Source of the DNA: Pseudomonas laurentiana
GTDB taxonomy: Bacteria > Pseudomonadota > Gammaproteobacteria > Pseudomonadales > Pseudomonadaceae
Length of the DNA stretch: 64,000 nucleotides
Direction of reading: 5' to 3'
NCBI RefSeq assembly: GCF_014648275.1
Contig: NZ_BMQU01000004.1
Location: 124,001 to 188,000 of the forward strand
The translations under genes and the position numbers were made by a program. How positions within the stretch are numbered: the stretch's first letter is position 1; every line of letters starts with the position of its first letter. Below are positions 28,966 to 36,538 of the stretch, piece after piece. The notes under the pieces were generated by a model that was given only the letters and a program-made list of their open reading frames with translations, was not told where the DNA came from and did no database searches.

Positions 28966-29961
28966 CTAGGCTTTTTCTAAAATATCCAGTACTTGAGATA
29001 CTGTGTCGTCGATGCCTTGATCGATGTTGTTTAGTTTTTTAACTACCTCTTCGTTGTCCAGAATTTTCGTGGCTGGAAGTTTTTGCTTGGCGTGCCAGGC
29101 GACGATAATGTAGTTGACGACGCTGCCCCGTGATTTTAATTTTGCATGTTCGCGCGCGGTGGCGATTGTTGTTTTTACAAAGTTTTGGCGTTCTTCAGTG
29201 TTCACGCCATTGAATGTGCTTGGAGCTGCTCTGTAAATATCTGCCGAAAATATCATTGCTTCGTTTTTCAGGCCTTGTTCAAGTACAGATTTTTTGCTGG
29301 TGACCGTTTTTTCGAGTGTGCTGTATAGTTTTTCGCCCGCTGAAATTTGTTTGGGGGTCATAAGGCTTTTTAGAAAGTCTGTAGTGTCTGCATTGTTGTT
29401 GAATATTTTTGTCCAGGCGTAACTCGCGGCCAAATCACCTTTTTCTTCGTAACGAAAGGCTAGTGTTCTTTGTGCCTCGGGGTCTCCAAGCTTGGCCGAA
29501 CGTTCTAGCCATCGCAGTGCTAGTGTTTCATCACGCTCTTGGCCGCGTTGGCCGTATAGATAGGTCTGGTACATGCCGTACGCTGCGCATGAATCATTTT
29601 TTGATGCGGAGTAAGCCATGTAGTTGAAAGCTTTAGTATTTCTTTCGTTTTCGGGTTTTGATTGGTCTTGCTCGGCCATGCTAGATAAATAGCAAAGTGC
29701 TCTTTTGTGTTTGGGTGCGGCCATAATAAGGCAGCTTTCGGCTAGTGCATATATTTTGGCGTCGTATAAGAATTGGCCGGTTCCATAGAGGATGTCGCTA
29801 TCCATCGTGCTGTTGCAGTAATCGTTAGGTGCTGCGGTAGGGAGTAATGTTTGTAGCGATAGAGTGGGGAGTGTGCTGCTCAGGTCGGGCTCATCTGGTG
29901 CTGTTGAGCAGCCTGTGAGCAGCGTTGCTGTGATTAGCAATAGGAGGTTGTGGTTTTTCAA
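28966..29961 (-). CDS. AT-rich Sel1/TPR-like lipoprotein of unknown function
   Basis: 331 residues with a lipoprotein signal (LLLLITATLLTGC, Cys18). The middle (~70-190) has Sel1-like helical repeats: YALAESCLIMAAPKHKRALCYLSSM, CAAYGMYQTYLYGQRG, ALRWLERSAKLGDPEAQRTLAFRYEEKGDLAASYAW. The remainder is helical without recognised motifs. The chosen start is TTG at 29961 with GGGA six bases upstream, giving a normal short signal n-region; an in-frame TTG at 29973 is possible. Base composition is far more AT-rich than either flank, a sign of horizontal acquisition. Sel1 lipoproteins often scaffold envelope or secretion partners, but the partner here is unknown. Confidence 0.7.
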   Translation of the reverse strand: MKNHNLLLLITATLLTGCSTAPDEPDLSSTLPTLSLQTLLPTAAPNDYCNSTMDSDILYGTGQFLYDAKIYALAESCLIMAAPKHKRALCYLSSMAEQDQSKPENERNTKAFNYMAYSASKNDSCAAYGMYQTYLYGQRGQERDETLALRWLERSAKLGDPEAQRTLAFRYEEKGDLAASYAWTKIFNNNADTTDFLKSLMTPKQISAGEKLYSTLEKTVTSKKSVLEQGLKNEAMIFSADIYRAAPSTFNGVNTEERQNFVKTTIATAREHAKLKSRGSVVNYIIVAWHAKQKLPATKILDNEEVVKKLNNIDQGIDDTVSQVLDILEKA

Positions 29962-30214
29962 GTGATATCCCAAGTCGGTGTTGGTCTTATTGTTGGTTGG
30001 TTTTTAGTGTGTCGTTGAGTGATTGAGTTGTCTGGAGGTACTACTAGCAAGTGCTGGGGGTTCTGGCTTGTATGAAAGTTTCCGATTTTTACACAGTGTA
30101 CTCACCTCGGCATTCGTCAGTTTCCGCACTTCGCGTCAGGAATTTCACAGTCTGCTGTAGGTTTATTGCTTAATGCTTTGTAGTATTTTTCTGTAGCGAC
30201 CTGAATGCTCTTTG

Positions 30215-30577
30215 TCACGCTGCACCATCCCTTGTGCAGCATGTGCGGTCATGGCGAGGTGTGCAGAACCCGTGCTGTAAACCGGGTTGCAGCCTGCGGT
30301 CAGGCTCGGTATGGTTCGCCCGTCGCTGACGAGTCAGCGAAAGTCACGGTCAATCCCGTGGCCGGGCGTAGGAACCCGATGAGCAAAAGGTGCAACAGTC
30401 CACATACCTGACTGCAGGCGTTTTCGTCGGCAGCGCAGTGCTATGGCGGCTGTGTGCGGGCAGGCTTCGGCCTGGCCGGGTCCCTTTTGCCCCGGTATTC
30501 CTACCCCGTGCACAGCTGCCACCCAATCCCGTAGGAAGGATCGTGGCAGCTCCTCTACCGCAGAAGGAGCCTTACCT
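30215..30577 (+). ncRNA. Candidate structured leader RNA upstream of the DUF3077 unit
   Basis: Dense perfect helices by eye: GCTGCAC/GTGCAGC (30219-30225/30234-30240), AACCCG/CGGGTT (30267-30272/30283-30288), GCCTG/CAGGC (30292-30296/30301-30305). CGCCCG/CGGGCG (30317-30322/30363-30368) encloses TCGCTGAC/GTCAGCGA (30323-30340) and CACGG/CCGTG (30345-30360). GGCGGCTGTGTGC pairs with GTGCACAGCTGCC (30445-30457/30508-30520, three G-U pairs) around a CAGGC-TTCG-GCCTG tetraloop hairpin and CCGGG/CCCGG. It ends in two competing helices at 30531-30570, one of which covers the ribosome site of the leader ORF. Weak open frames across it on both strands are not credible genes. The 230 bases before it (29980-30214) show nothing else recognisable. 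Confidence 0.6.
30549..30570 (+). promoter_or_regulatory. Shine-Dalgarno sequestering helix with competing alternative
   Basis: GCTCCT (30549-30554) is exactly complementary to AGGAGC (30565-30570), which contains the Shine-Dalgarno of the leader ORF. The same TCCT can instead pair with AGGA at 30537-30540, extended by GTAG/CTAC (30531-30534/30555-30558). The two helices exclude each other, the layout of a translational switch. Confidence 0.5.
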
Positions 30578-30664
30578 GTGTCCACTCCAAATCCAGCTAA
30601 AACCCATCCCTGCACCACTATGCCCAACGCTTGCCCGCCTGCCATGCAAGGCGGTGCCCAATGA
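30578..30664 (+). CDS. 28-residue leader peptide, translationally coupled
   Basis: GTG start with AAGGAG (30564-30569) eight bases upstream, a near-perfect ribosome site. The product begins MSTPNPAKTHPCTTMP and is rich in Pro, Thr and Cys, with no recognised domain. Its TGA overlaps the ATG of the DUF3077 gene (ATGA). It may act in cis to couple translation instead of as a peptide, or it may be an N-terminal module split off by frameshift; the downstream product is complete without it. Confidence 0.5.
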   Translation: MSTPNPAKTHPCTTMPNACPPAMQGGAQ

Positions 30665-30954
30665 CGCCCGGCGAGCGGCAGAGGCTCGTCATTACTACGG
30701 CCTCAGGTGCGTTGTTTCATGGCACTGGCGACGCAGCGAAGCAGGGCAAGTTGTTCGCCGTCGTGCCCGGTGTCGCCATGCCCGATGCGCTGGAGAGTGT
30801 GTCGGAATTGCTCGGTACGATGCAGGGCGTGCTGTATGACGCGGCGATGGGAGAGGTGCCGCTACAGGGCAATGCCGCCTGGCTGCTTCGGCATACCTTG
30901 AGCAGCGCAAAGGCGGTTGTTGATGCGTTGATCGAGGGCTGCGACGAGGCTTAA
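30661..30954 (+). CDS. DUF3077-family small protein
   Basis: 97 residues. The conserved core is LFAVVPGVAMPDALESVSEL, then LLGTMQGVLYDAAM and AAWLLRHTLSSAKAVVDALIEG, matching the DUF3077 family common in Pseudomonas. It is soluble and helical with no signal peptide. The start at 30661 is the ATGA overlap with the leader ORF; a longer frame from 30631 has no ribosome site. It is usually found in multiple copies per genome, and a decayed copy lies at 28859. Function is unknown. Confidence 0.75.
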   Translation: MTPGERQRLVITTASGALFHGTGDAAKQGKLFAVVPGVAMPDALESVSELLGTMQGVLYDAAMGEVPLQGNAAWLLRHTLSSAKAVVDALIEGCDEA

Positions 30955-31012
30955 GCCAAAGACAGCGCCCGGCGTTTGCCTCGCAGGGCTCTGCGCCGAC
31001 CCTGTGGGATGT

Positions 31013-31091
31013 TGGCTTGCCAACGATGCAGGCGCCGCGCACGAGCTGAGACCGCGCCGATGCTATCGCAGGCAAGCCTGCTGCTACAGAG
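31013..31091. repeat. REP-like inverted pair in the gap before the export locus
   Basis: GGCTTGCCAACGATGCAGGCGCC and ATCGCAGGCAAGCCTGCTGC are inverted REP-type arms. The 400-base gap 30955-31355 holds no gene; besides this element there is only the hairpin at 31268. Confidence 0.5.
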
Positions 31092-31267
31092 AATGCGGGG
31101 TTCTGGGCTGATTTTCGTGAGCCGATGGTCGGCTTACTTCCTCGTTTGAGAAAAGGTTGATAGCATCCGGCCACTCTGGTGAATGCCGGTTTTGTGACGT
31201 GCTTCTCGTATTTTCCCTGGCCCAGACACTGTTCCTGTTGCCCCGTGCTGCCAATTGGGCCGGAAAT

Positions 31268-31288
31268 CACCGCTGCTGACCAGCGGTG
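31268..31288 (+). promoter_or_regulatory. Perfect 8-bp hairpin upstream of the first export gene
   Basis: CACCGCTG/CAGCGGTG with loop CTGAC, ending 67 bases before the adaptor start. It could be a leader structure or an operator; there is no U-tract. Confidence 0.35.
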
Positions 31289-31355
31289 TCGGGTTCGGCG
31301 CAACTCAGCCGATACTCAAACTGAAATATTCAACATCTTACAAGGACGTAGCGAG

Positions 31356-32117
31356 ATGAAGCAGGTTGCGTGGTGCGCGTTATTTACCCTGATCAGTGGC
31401 GTGGCGCTGGCTGCGACCGAAAGTGATCCGTTGCTCAATGACGCCACGTCCACTGCCAGCGAGGTCCGGGGCGTGCTGCGGGCTCGTTTCCAGGCCGTGT
31501 TGGCCAGCGAGCTAGCCGGCCGCGTCACCGACATCCCCTTCGCTGAAGGCCAGTCGTTCAGCAAGGGTGATGTACTTGTGCGCTTCGACTGCAGTGCCTA
31601 CCAGGCGCAGGCGAATGCCTCTGGTGCCGCGGTCCGCGCCGCCCGTGAAGAGTTGCGCAACAAGCAGCAACTGGCGGCGCTCAACTCGGTTGGCCGCTTT
31701 GAAGTGGCCTTGGCCGAGGCGCGCCAGGCCCAGGCCCAAGCCGAATCGCAGGTGTATCAGGTGCAGGTCCAGCGCTGCCAGGTGAAGGCGCCGTTCGATG
31801 GGCAGGTCGTGGTGCGCCGCGTCCAGGCCCACGAAAGCGTCGCTAGCGGTACGCCGCTGCTGGAAATCGTCGACAACCGCTCGCTGGAAATTCATCTGTT
31901 GGTGCCGTCGCGCTGGCTCGGCAAGCTCAAACCCGACCAGGCGTTCAGTTTTGTTCCCGATGAAACCGGTACGCCGATCAATGCGGTGGTCAAGCGTCTC
32001 GGTGCGCGGATCGACGAGGGCAGCCAGACGCTGCTGCTGATCGGCAGTGTCCCGGCGAATACCCAGGGCCTGCTGGCCGGTATGAGCGGCACGGCGCATT
32101 TCGCGGAGCCACAATGA
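31356..32117 (+). CDS. Small periplasmic adaptor (HlyD/RND membrane-fusion family)
   Basis: 253 residues. A cleavable signal peptide (to about residue 19, SGVALA) leads to an RND-like adaptor: a lipoyl half-motif FQAVLASELAGRVTDIPFAEGQSFSKGDVLVRFD, a short alpha hairpin rich in Ala/Gln (VALAEARQAQAQAESQ), the second half CQVKAPFDGQVVVRRVQAHESVASGTPLLEIVD and a beta-barrel. AAGGA lies nine bases before ATG 31356. The stop overlaps the next gene (ATGA). With no RND pump or ABC ATPase alongside, its partner is probably the next two HlyD-type proteins and the TolC protein at 45331. Confidence 0.85.
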   Translation: MKQVAWCALFTLISGVALAATESDPLLNDATSTASEVRGVLRARFQAVLASELAGRVTDIPFAEGQSFSKGDVLVRFDCSAYQAQANASGAAVRAAREELRNKQQLAALNSVGRFEVALAEARQAQAQAESQVYQVQVQRCQVKAPFDGQVVVRRVQAHESVASGTPLLEIVDNRSLEIHLLVPSRWLGKLKPDQAFSFVPDETGTPINAVVKRLGARIDEGSQTLLLIGSVPANTQGLLAGMSGTAHFAEPQ

Positions 32118-33433
32118 ACGCTCCCGTCCCCGGCGCTCTTGAACAACTGCTGGCGCATTACCTGAAGCTGGAGCGTCAGGCGCGGTCTGCCGCTTCCGTA
32201 GAGGTGTTGTCGTTCAGTATGGTCAACGACAGCCAGGCGCTGTTCGGCTTCCGTCATGCGGCCTTGCTGATTACGGGCAAGGTCCGTGCGCTCACCGGTA
32301 TCAGCGCGGTCGAGCCGAACGCCCCGTTCGTGGTGTTCATAGAGCGCATTGCCTCGCGCCTTGCCGCGGGTGAGCGCTTTGCCTTGCCCGGCGTTGTGCC
32401 TCCAGAAGACCTCGACCAGGCCAGCCGCGACGATTGGCAGGCACTGTCGGCGCCGCATGCCTTCTGGCTGCCGCTGAAAAACCGCGAGGGCGAGGTGTTC
32501 GGCGGTCTCTGGCTGGCCCGCGACACTCTCTGGAATGACGCCGAACAAGCCCTGCTGGCGCAGTTGGGCGATTGCTACAGCCACGCCTGGCGTGCTCTGC
32601 AACCGGGCAAACCGTGGCGCCTGCGCTGGCCGGCGCGGACACGCTGGGCCATTGCCGCTGCCGTGTTGCTGGTGCTCTTGGTGCCGGTACGCCAGTCGGT
32701 GCTGGCGCCGGCCGAAGTGGTGCCGCGTAATGGTCAGGTCGTGGCCGCGCCGCTGGATGGCGTGGTCGCCGAATTCCTCGTCAAGCCCAACCAGCCAGTG
32801 AAAACCGGGGACGTGCTGGTGCGCTTCGACGCCACCAGCCTCAAGGCCCAGGCCGATGTTGCCGAGCGCACCCTCGGGGTTGCCGAGGCCGAACTCAAGG
32901 CCAATACCCAGCGGGCGTTTTCCGATACCGATTCCAGTGCCCGGCTCGATCTGCTGGCCGCGCGCGTCGAACAAAAACGTGCAGAGCGTGATTACGCCCG
33001 TGAGCTGCTGGCGCGCAGCGAAGTCCGTGCCGAGCGCGACGGCCTCGCGGTATTCGCCGATGCCCAGCGCTGGGTCGGCAAGCCGGTGCGCACCGGCGAA
33101 CGCCTGCTTGAAATCGCCGACCCGGCCCAGGCCGAACTGCGTATCGAACTGCCGGTGGCCGACGCCATTGGCCTCGAACAGGGCGCCGAAGTGGCGCTGT
33201 TTCTCGACAGCGATCCGCTGAACCGCCACGGCGCAACCCTGGAACGTGCCGCCTACCAGGCCCAGAGCACAGCAGCTGGACAACTGGCCTACCGGCTCGA
33301 CGCAGCCTTCGATGCCGCGCCGCCCCGGATCGGCTTGCGCGGCACGGCCAAGGTCTTCGGTGACCGCGCACCGCTGGCGTTGTACGTGCTGCGCCGGCCG
33401 TTGGCGGCCCTGCGCCAGGCGGTGGGCCTGTGA
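32114..33433 (+). CDS. GAF-like domain fused to HlyD-type membrane adaptor
   Basis: 439 residues. The first ~170 form a soluble GAF-like domain (ALLITGKVRALTGISAVEPNAP, PHAFWLPLKNREGEVFGGLWLAR), predicted cytoplasmic. One TM helix follows at about 178-195 (AIAAAVLLVLLVPV), then a periplasmic HlyD part: lipoyl motif VVAAPLDGVVAEFLVKPNQPVKTGDVLVRFD, a coiled coil (QADVAERTLGVAEAELKAN and onward) and a beta-barrel. A sensory-type domain at the N-terminus of an adaptor suggests that export is gated by a cytoplasmic signal; this is inference. It overlaps both neighbours, so the three adaptor genes form one translational unit. Confidence 0.85.
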   Translation: MNAPVPGALEQLLAHYLKLERQARSAASVEVLSFSMVNDSQALFGFRHAALLITGKVRALTGISAVEPNAPFVVFIERIASRLAAGERFALPGVVPPEDLDQASRDDWQALSAPHAFWLPLKNREGEVFGGLWLARDTLWNDAEQALLAQLGDCYSHAWRALQPGKPWRLRWPARTRWAIAAAVLLVLLVPVRQSVLAPAEVVPRNGQVVAAPLDGVVAEFLVKPNQPVKTGDVLVRFDATSLKAQADVAERTLGVAEAELKANTQRAFSDTDSSARLDLLAARVEQKRAERDYARELLARSEVRAERDGLAVFADAQRWVGKPVRTGERLLEIADPAQAELRIELPVADAIGLEQGAEVALFLDSDPLNRHGATLERAAYQAQSTAAGQLAYRLDAAFDAAPPRIGLRGTAKVFGDRAPLALYVLRRPLAALRQAVGL

Positions 33434-35529
33434 TGCTGCCAGCACTGCGCGCCGACCTGCAGCTTTCGGCGGGTGCGCCGGGGCTCGACGGGGCACCGCA
33501 ATGGACCCTGGCCGACCCGTTGCGCGGCAAGTATTTCAAGCTCGGTGCGCCGGCCATGCGCCTGCTGCGCCACTGGGCGCAGGGCGATCCGCAACGGGTG
33601 CTGAACGCGGCCAATGCCGACCCGGGCATGCCGTTGACCGGACAAGACGTCGAAGAGCTGCTGCGATTCCTGCGGGGTCATGACCTGGTCAGCGCCGTGG
33701 ACGAGGAACAGCGCGCCAGCTATGCGCCCAAGGCCGCCGCTCAGCGCCAGGGCATCTGGACCCAGATCCTGCACAAGTACCTGTTTTTCCGCATTCCGCT
33801 GTGGCGTCCGGACGCATTCCTCAACCGCACCTGGCCCTGGCTGGAGCGCAACGGCCGCAACCTGCTGCGCTACGGCCTGCCCAGCGTGCTGCTGCTCGGT
33901 CTGTTCCTGGTGATGCGCGACTGGGCGCGCTTTCTTGCGACCTTCCCCCATCTGCTGAGCCTCGGCGGCATGGCGGCCTTCGCCATTGCCCTCGGCTTCG
34001 CCAAGCTCTGCCATGAGTTCGGCCATGCCTACATGGCCAAGCGCGCCGGCTGCCGGGTGCCGAGCATGGGCGTGGCCTTCATGGTCCTGCTGCCGATGCT
34101 CTATACGGATGTCAGCGACGCCTGGCGGGTGCAGGACCGGCGTACCCGCCTGCTGATCGGTGCCGGCGGCGTGCTCGCCGAGCTGATTCTGGCCTGCATC
34201 GCCCTGCTGGCCTGGTCGCTGTTGCCGGACGGGGCAGGGCGCACGGCGGCCTTCATGCTGGCCAGCGCGACCTGGATCACCACCCTGGCGATCAACGTCA
34301 ACCCGTTGATGCGCTTCGACGGCTACTTCCTGCTCAGCGACCTGTGGGGCGTGGATAACCTGCAAGGCCGTGGCTTCGCTCTGGGCCGCTGGCACCTGCG
34401 GGAGAAGCTGTTCGGTTATGGCGAGCCGATGCCCGAGCACTGGTCGCCGACGCTGCGCCGGCGCCTGCTGTGCTGGAGCTATGCCTCGTGGATCTGGCGC
34501 GCAGCGTTGTTCTTCGGTATCGCCCTGGCGGTGTATCACCTGTTCTTCAAGGTGCTCGGCATCTTCCTGATGCTGGTCGAACTGGTGTGGTTCATCGGCC
34601 TGCCGGTCTGGCGCGAATGGCAGCATTGGTGGCAGCACCGGGACAAGGCTCAGCCGCGCAAGGTGCTGTTCCTGGGCGCCGGCCTGGCGCTGTTGCTGGC
34701 CGTGCTGGTGCTGCCATGGCGTAGTGGTGTGGAAGTCCCGGCGATGCTCGAGGCCTCGCGTTTCAGTGCCCTGCATGCGCCGGCTGCGGCGCAGGTTCAC
34801 CAGGTGCTGGTCGCGGACGGCCAGCGGGTCGAGGCCAACCAGGTGCTGGTGACTCTGGCGTCACCTGACCTGGACGCACGCATGGCGATTTGCAGGCGCG
34901 AGATCGAGATTCTCCAATTGCAGTTGCGCCGCCAGTCCGGTCGCAGCGAAACCGCGGCCGACAGTGGCATCCTTGAGCAGCGCCTGGCTGAAGCCGTGGC
35001 CGAGTACCGTGGTCTGGCCGCGCAGCGTGAACGTCTGGTGCTGCGCGCGCCCCATGCGGGAACGGTGCGCGACCTGGCCAACAACCTGACTTCCGGGCGC
35101 TGGGTCAGTACAGAACTGCCGCTGGCGCAGGTCGCCGAGGGTGGCTTGCGGCTGCGCGGGTACCTGGCCGAGGCCGATCTGTGGCGGGTAGCGCCGGGTA
35201 CCGCCGGGCATTTCGTCGCCGACGATGTCTTGCGCGATTCCCTGCCGGTAACCCTGGATTCGGTGGACGCCAATGGCGTGGCCTACATCGATCAGGAGGC
35301 GCTGGTCTCGGACCATCACGGCCCTATTGCGATTCGGCGTGACGAAGAGAAGAGGGCGCAGCCATTGCAGGCGCAATATGGTGCCCAATTCGTGCTGGAA
35401 AACGGTGCACCCGAGCAACTTTCGCACCCTTTGCGTGGCCTCGTGGTGCTGGATGGAAAGCGCGAATCGCTCTTGTCCGCGGCATGGCGACGTATGGCGG
35501 CAATCGGTGTGAGAGAAAGTGGATTTTAG
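33433..35529 (+). CDS. M50 site-2-type metalloprotease fused to HlyD adaptor
   Basis: 698 residues. The N-terminal ~95 resemble a PqqD-like winged helix (LADPLRGKYFKLGAPAMRLL). An M50 membrane protease follows: HEFGH at 194-198 in a TM segment, and the second metal motif NPLMRFDGY with Asp296; both are intact. Several TM helices continue to about 435. The C-terminal third is an adaptor: lipoyl motif HAPAAAQVHQVLVADGQRVEANQVLVTLASPD, a short coiled coil and the return strand RLVLRAPHAGTVRDLA. ATG 33433 overlaps the previous stop (TGATG); GTG 33430 is possible. Site-2-type proteases cut within membranes; the giant protein encoded at 37241 is the obvious candidate client, by inference. Confidence 0.88.
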   Translation: MLPALRADLQLSAGAPGLDGAPQWTLADPLRGKYFKLGAPAMRLLRHWAQGDPQRVLNAANADPGMPLTGQDVEELLRFLRGHDLVSAVDEEQRASYAPKAAAQRQGIWTQILHKYLFFRIPLWRPDAFLNRTWPWLERNGRNLLRYGLPSVLLLGLFLVMRDWARFLATFPHLLSLGGMAAFAIALGFAKLCHEFGHAYMAKRAGCRVPSMGVAFMVLLPMLYTDVSDAWRVQDRRTRLLIGAGGVLAELILACIALLAWSLLPDGAGRTAAFMLASATWITTLAINVNPLMRFDGYFLLSDLWGVDNLQGRGFALGRWHLREKLFGYGEPMPEHWSPTLRRRLLCWSYASWIWRAALFFGIALAVYHLFFKVLGIFLMLVELVWFIGLPVWREWQHWWQHRDKAQPRKVLFLGAGLALLLAVLVLPWRSGVEVPAMLEASRFSALHAPAAAQVHQVLVADGQRVEANQVLVTLASPDLDARMAICRREIEILQLQLRRQSGRSETAADSGILEQRLAEAVAEYRGLAAQRERLVLRAPHAGTVRDLANNLTSGRWVSTELPLAQVAEGGLRLRGYLAEADLWRVAPGTAGHFVADDVLRDSLPVTLDSVDANGVAYIDQEALVSDHHGPIAIRRDEEKRAQPLQAQYGAQFVLENGAPEQLSHPLRGLVVLDGKRESLLSAAWRRMAAIGVRESGF

Positions 35530-35587
35530 TAGTGCGATGGTAGGGCAGATTGCGTTAATCTGCTGTCAATTAGCCATGCAAGGAAGC

Positions 35588-35613
35588 GTGACCCACGTCA
35601 CACTAACGGTTAG
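35588..35613. promoter_or_regulatory. Two adjacent palindromes upstream of the acetyltransferase gene
   Basis: GTGAC-CCAC-GTCAC (35588-35601) and CTAAC-G-GTTAG (35603-35613) lie side by side in the 131-base gap after the protease gene, 48 bases before the next start. Operator-like; the regulator is unknown. Confidence 0.4.
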
Positions 35614-35660
35614 TTCGCAACGTTTCTCGCCGCCGTATCCAGACAGGGAAGTCAGTATCG

Positions 35661-36158
35661 ATGCCGAAAGAAGCCGTGTCCCTCCGTGCCCTGCATTCAG
35701 ACGATATGGCGTTTATCGAGCGCCTTTATGCCGGTTCACGCGCCGAGGAGATGTCCCGCAGTGGCTGGCCCGCCGAGCACATCGCGTCTTTTCTCAGCCA
35801 GCAGTTCCATGCTCAGCATGCTTACTATCAAGCCCATTATTCCGATGGGGAATTATTGATCATCGAACTTGATGGGCAGGCTATCGGCCGTCTTTACCTG
35901 TTCTGGGGGCCGACCACCCTTAATCTGATCGATATAACCCTGCTTCCCGAATTCCAAGGTCAGGGCATTGGCTCCGCCTTGATCGAGGCGCAATTGCGCC
36001 GGGCCGATGAACAGGGCCTGCACGTGGAACTCTTCGTCGAATCCTATAACCCCGCACAGCGGCTGTATGGCCGACTGGGCTTTTATGTCTGCGGCGACTC
36101 CGGCGTTTATCTGAAACTGCGCCGCGACGCCCGCCTTGATTCCAGGAAAGTGTCATGA
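35661..36158 (+). CDS. GNAT-family N-acetyltransferase
   Basis: 165 residues. The acetyl-CoA site is clear: ITLLPEFQGQGIGSALIEAQL (motif A, Q/R-x-x-G-x-G) at about residues 95-115, preceded by GELLIIELDGQAIGRLYLFWG and followed by motif B YNPAQRLYGRLGFYVCG. The substrate is unknown; protein N-termini, amino acids or a small molecule are all possible. Its stop overlaps the next gene (ATGA). Position within the export locus suggests it modifies an exported or assembly component, but this is inference. Confidence 0.88.
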   Translation: MPKEAVSLRALHSDDMAFIERLYAGSRAEEMSRSGWPAEHIASFLSQQFHAQHAYYQAHYSDGELLIIELDGQAIGRLYLFWGPTTLNLIDITLLPEFQGQGIGSALIEAQLRRADEQGLHVELFVESYNPAQRLYGRLGFYVCGDSGVYLKLRRDARLDSRKVS

Positions 36159-36493
36159 GCGACCAGACCTTTGCCGCCATCCCCGGCCTGCAGGAATTGC
36201 GCGACGCCGATCCCGACGGTTTTGTGCTGCAACTCACCCCCGAGCAGGGCCTGAAGGTCAACCTGCTGCAGGTCCGCGAAGGCGTGGCGATGAACCAGGA
36301 CCACGAATGCTATTCGCTGTTGCTGGCATTGCCCCATGGGGTGAGCCTGCCGCAAGAGGTGTTCAACCTTTTCGGTCCGGGGCGCGAGCAGCCCTGGACA
36401 TTGCTGATGACGCCGATGGCACCCGAGCCGGATGGTCGTCATGTACTCGAAGCCGTTATCCATCGCCGTCGCGAGGCAGGCGATGCTCCCTGA
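36155..36493 (+). CDS. DUF6916-like small protein
   Basis: 112 residues, no signal peptide or TM segment. The pattern FVLQLTPEQGLKVNLLQVREG, then ECYSLLLALPHGVSLPQEVFNLFGPG and PWTLLMTPMAPEPDGRHVLEAVIHR, resembles a compact beta-rich protein that accompanies tail-collar genes and is now named DUF6916; the family label comes from memory. It starts inside the GNAT stop (ATGA) and precedes the tail-collar gene by 45 bases, so the three form one unit. Confidence 0.6.
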   Translation: MSDQTFAAIPGLQELRDADPDGFVLQLTPEQGLKVNLLQVREGVAMNQDHECYSLLLALPHGVSLPQEVFNLFGPGREQPWTLLMTPMAPEPDGRHVLEAVIHRRREAGDAP

Positions 36494-36538
36494 TTTGCCG
36501 AAATCCAAACCACGCTAGTCAACGTAAGGAAGAGTCTG

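Noticed and set aside
30323-30345. Hammerhead ribozyme core (CTGACGA ... GAAAGTC)
   Set aside because: The fragments resemble the conserved core, but only six bases separate them, too few for stem II, and the same bases form a perfect 7-8 bp hairpin.
30334-30839. Open frames across the structured leader (minus 30334-30645, plus 30390-30839)
   Set aside because: No ribosome site or domain; the base pairing explains the conservation pattern better than coding.
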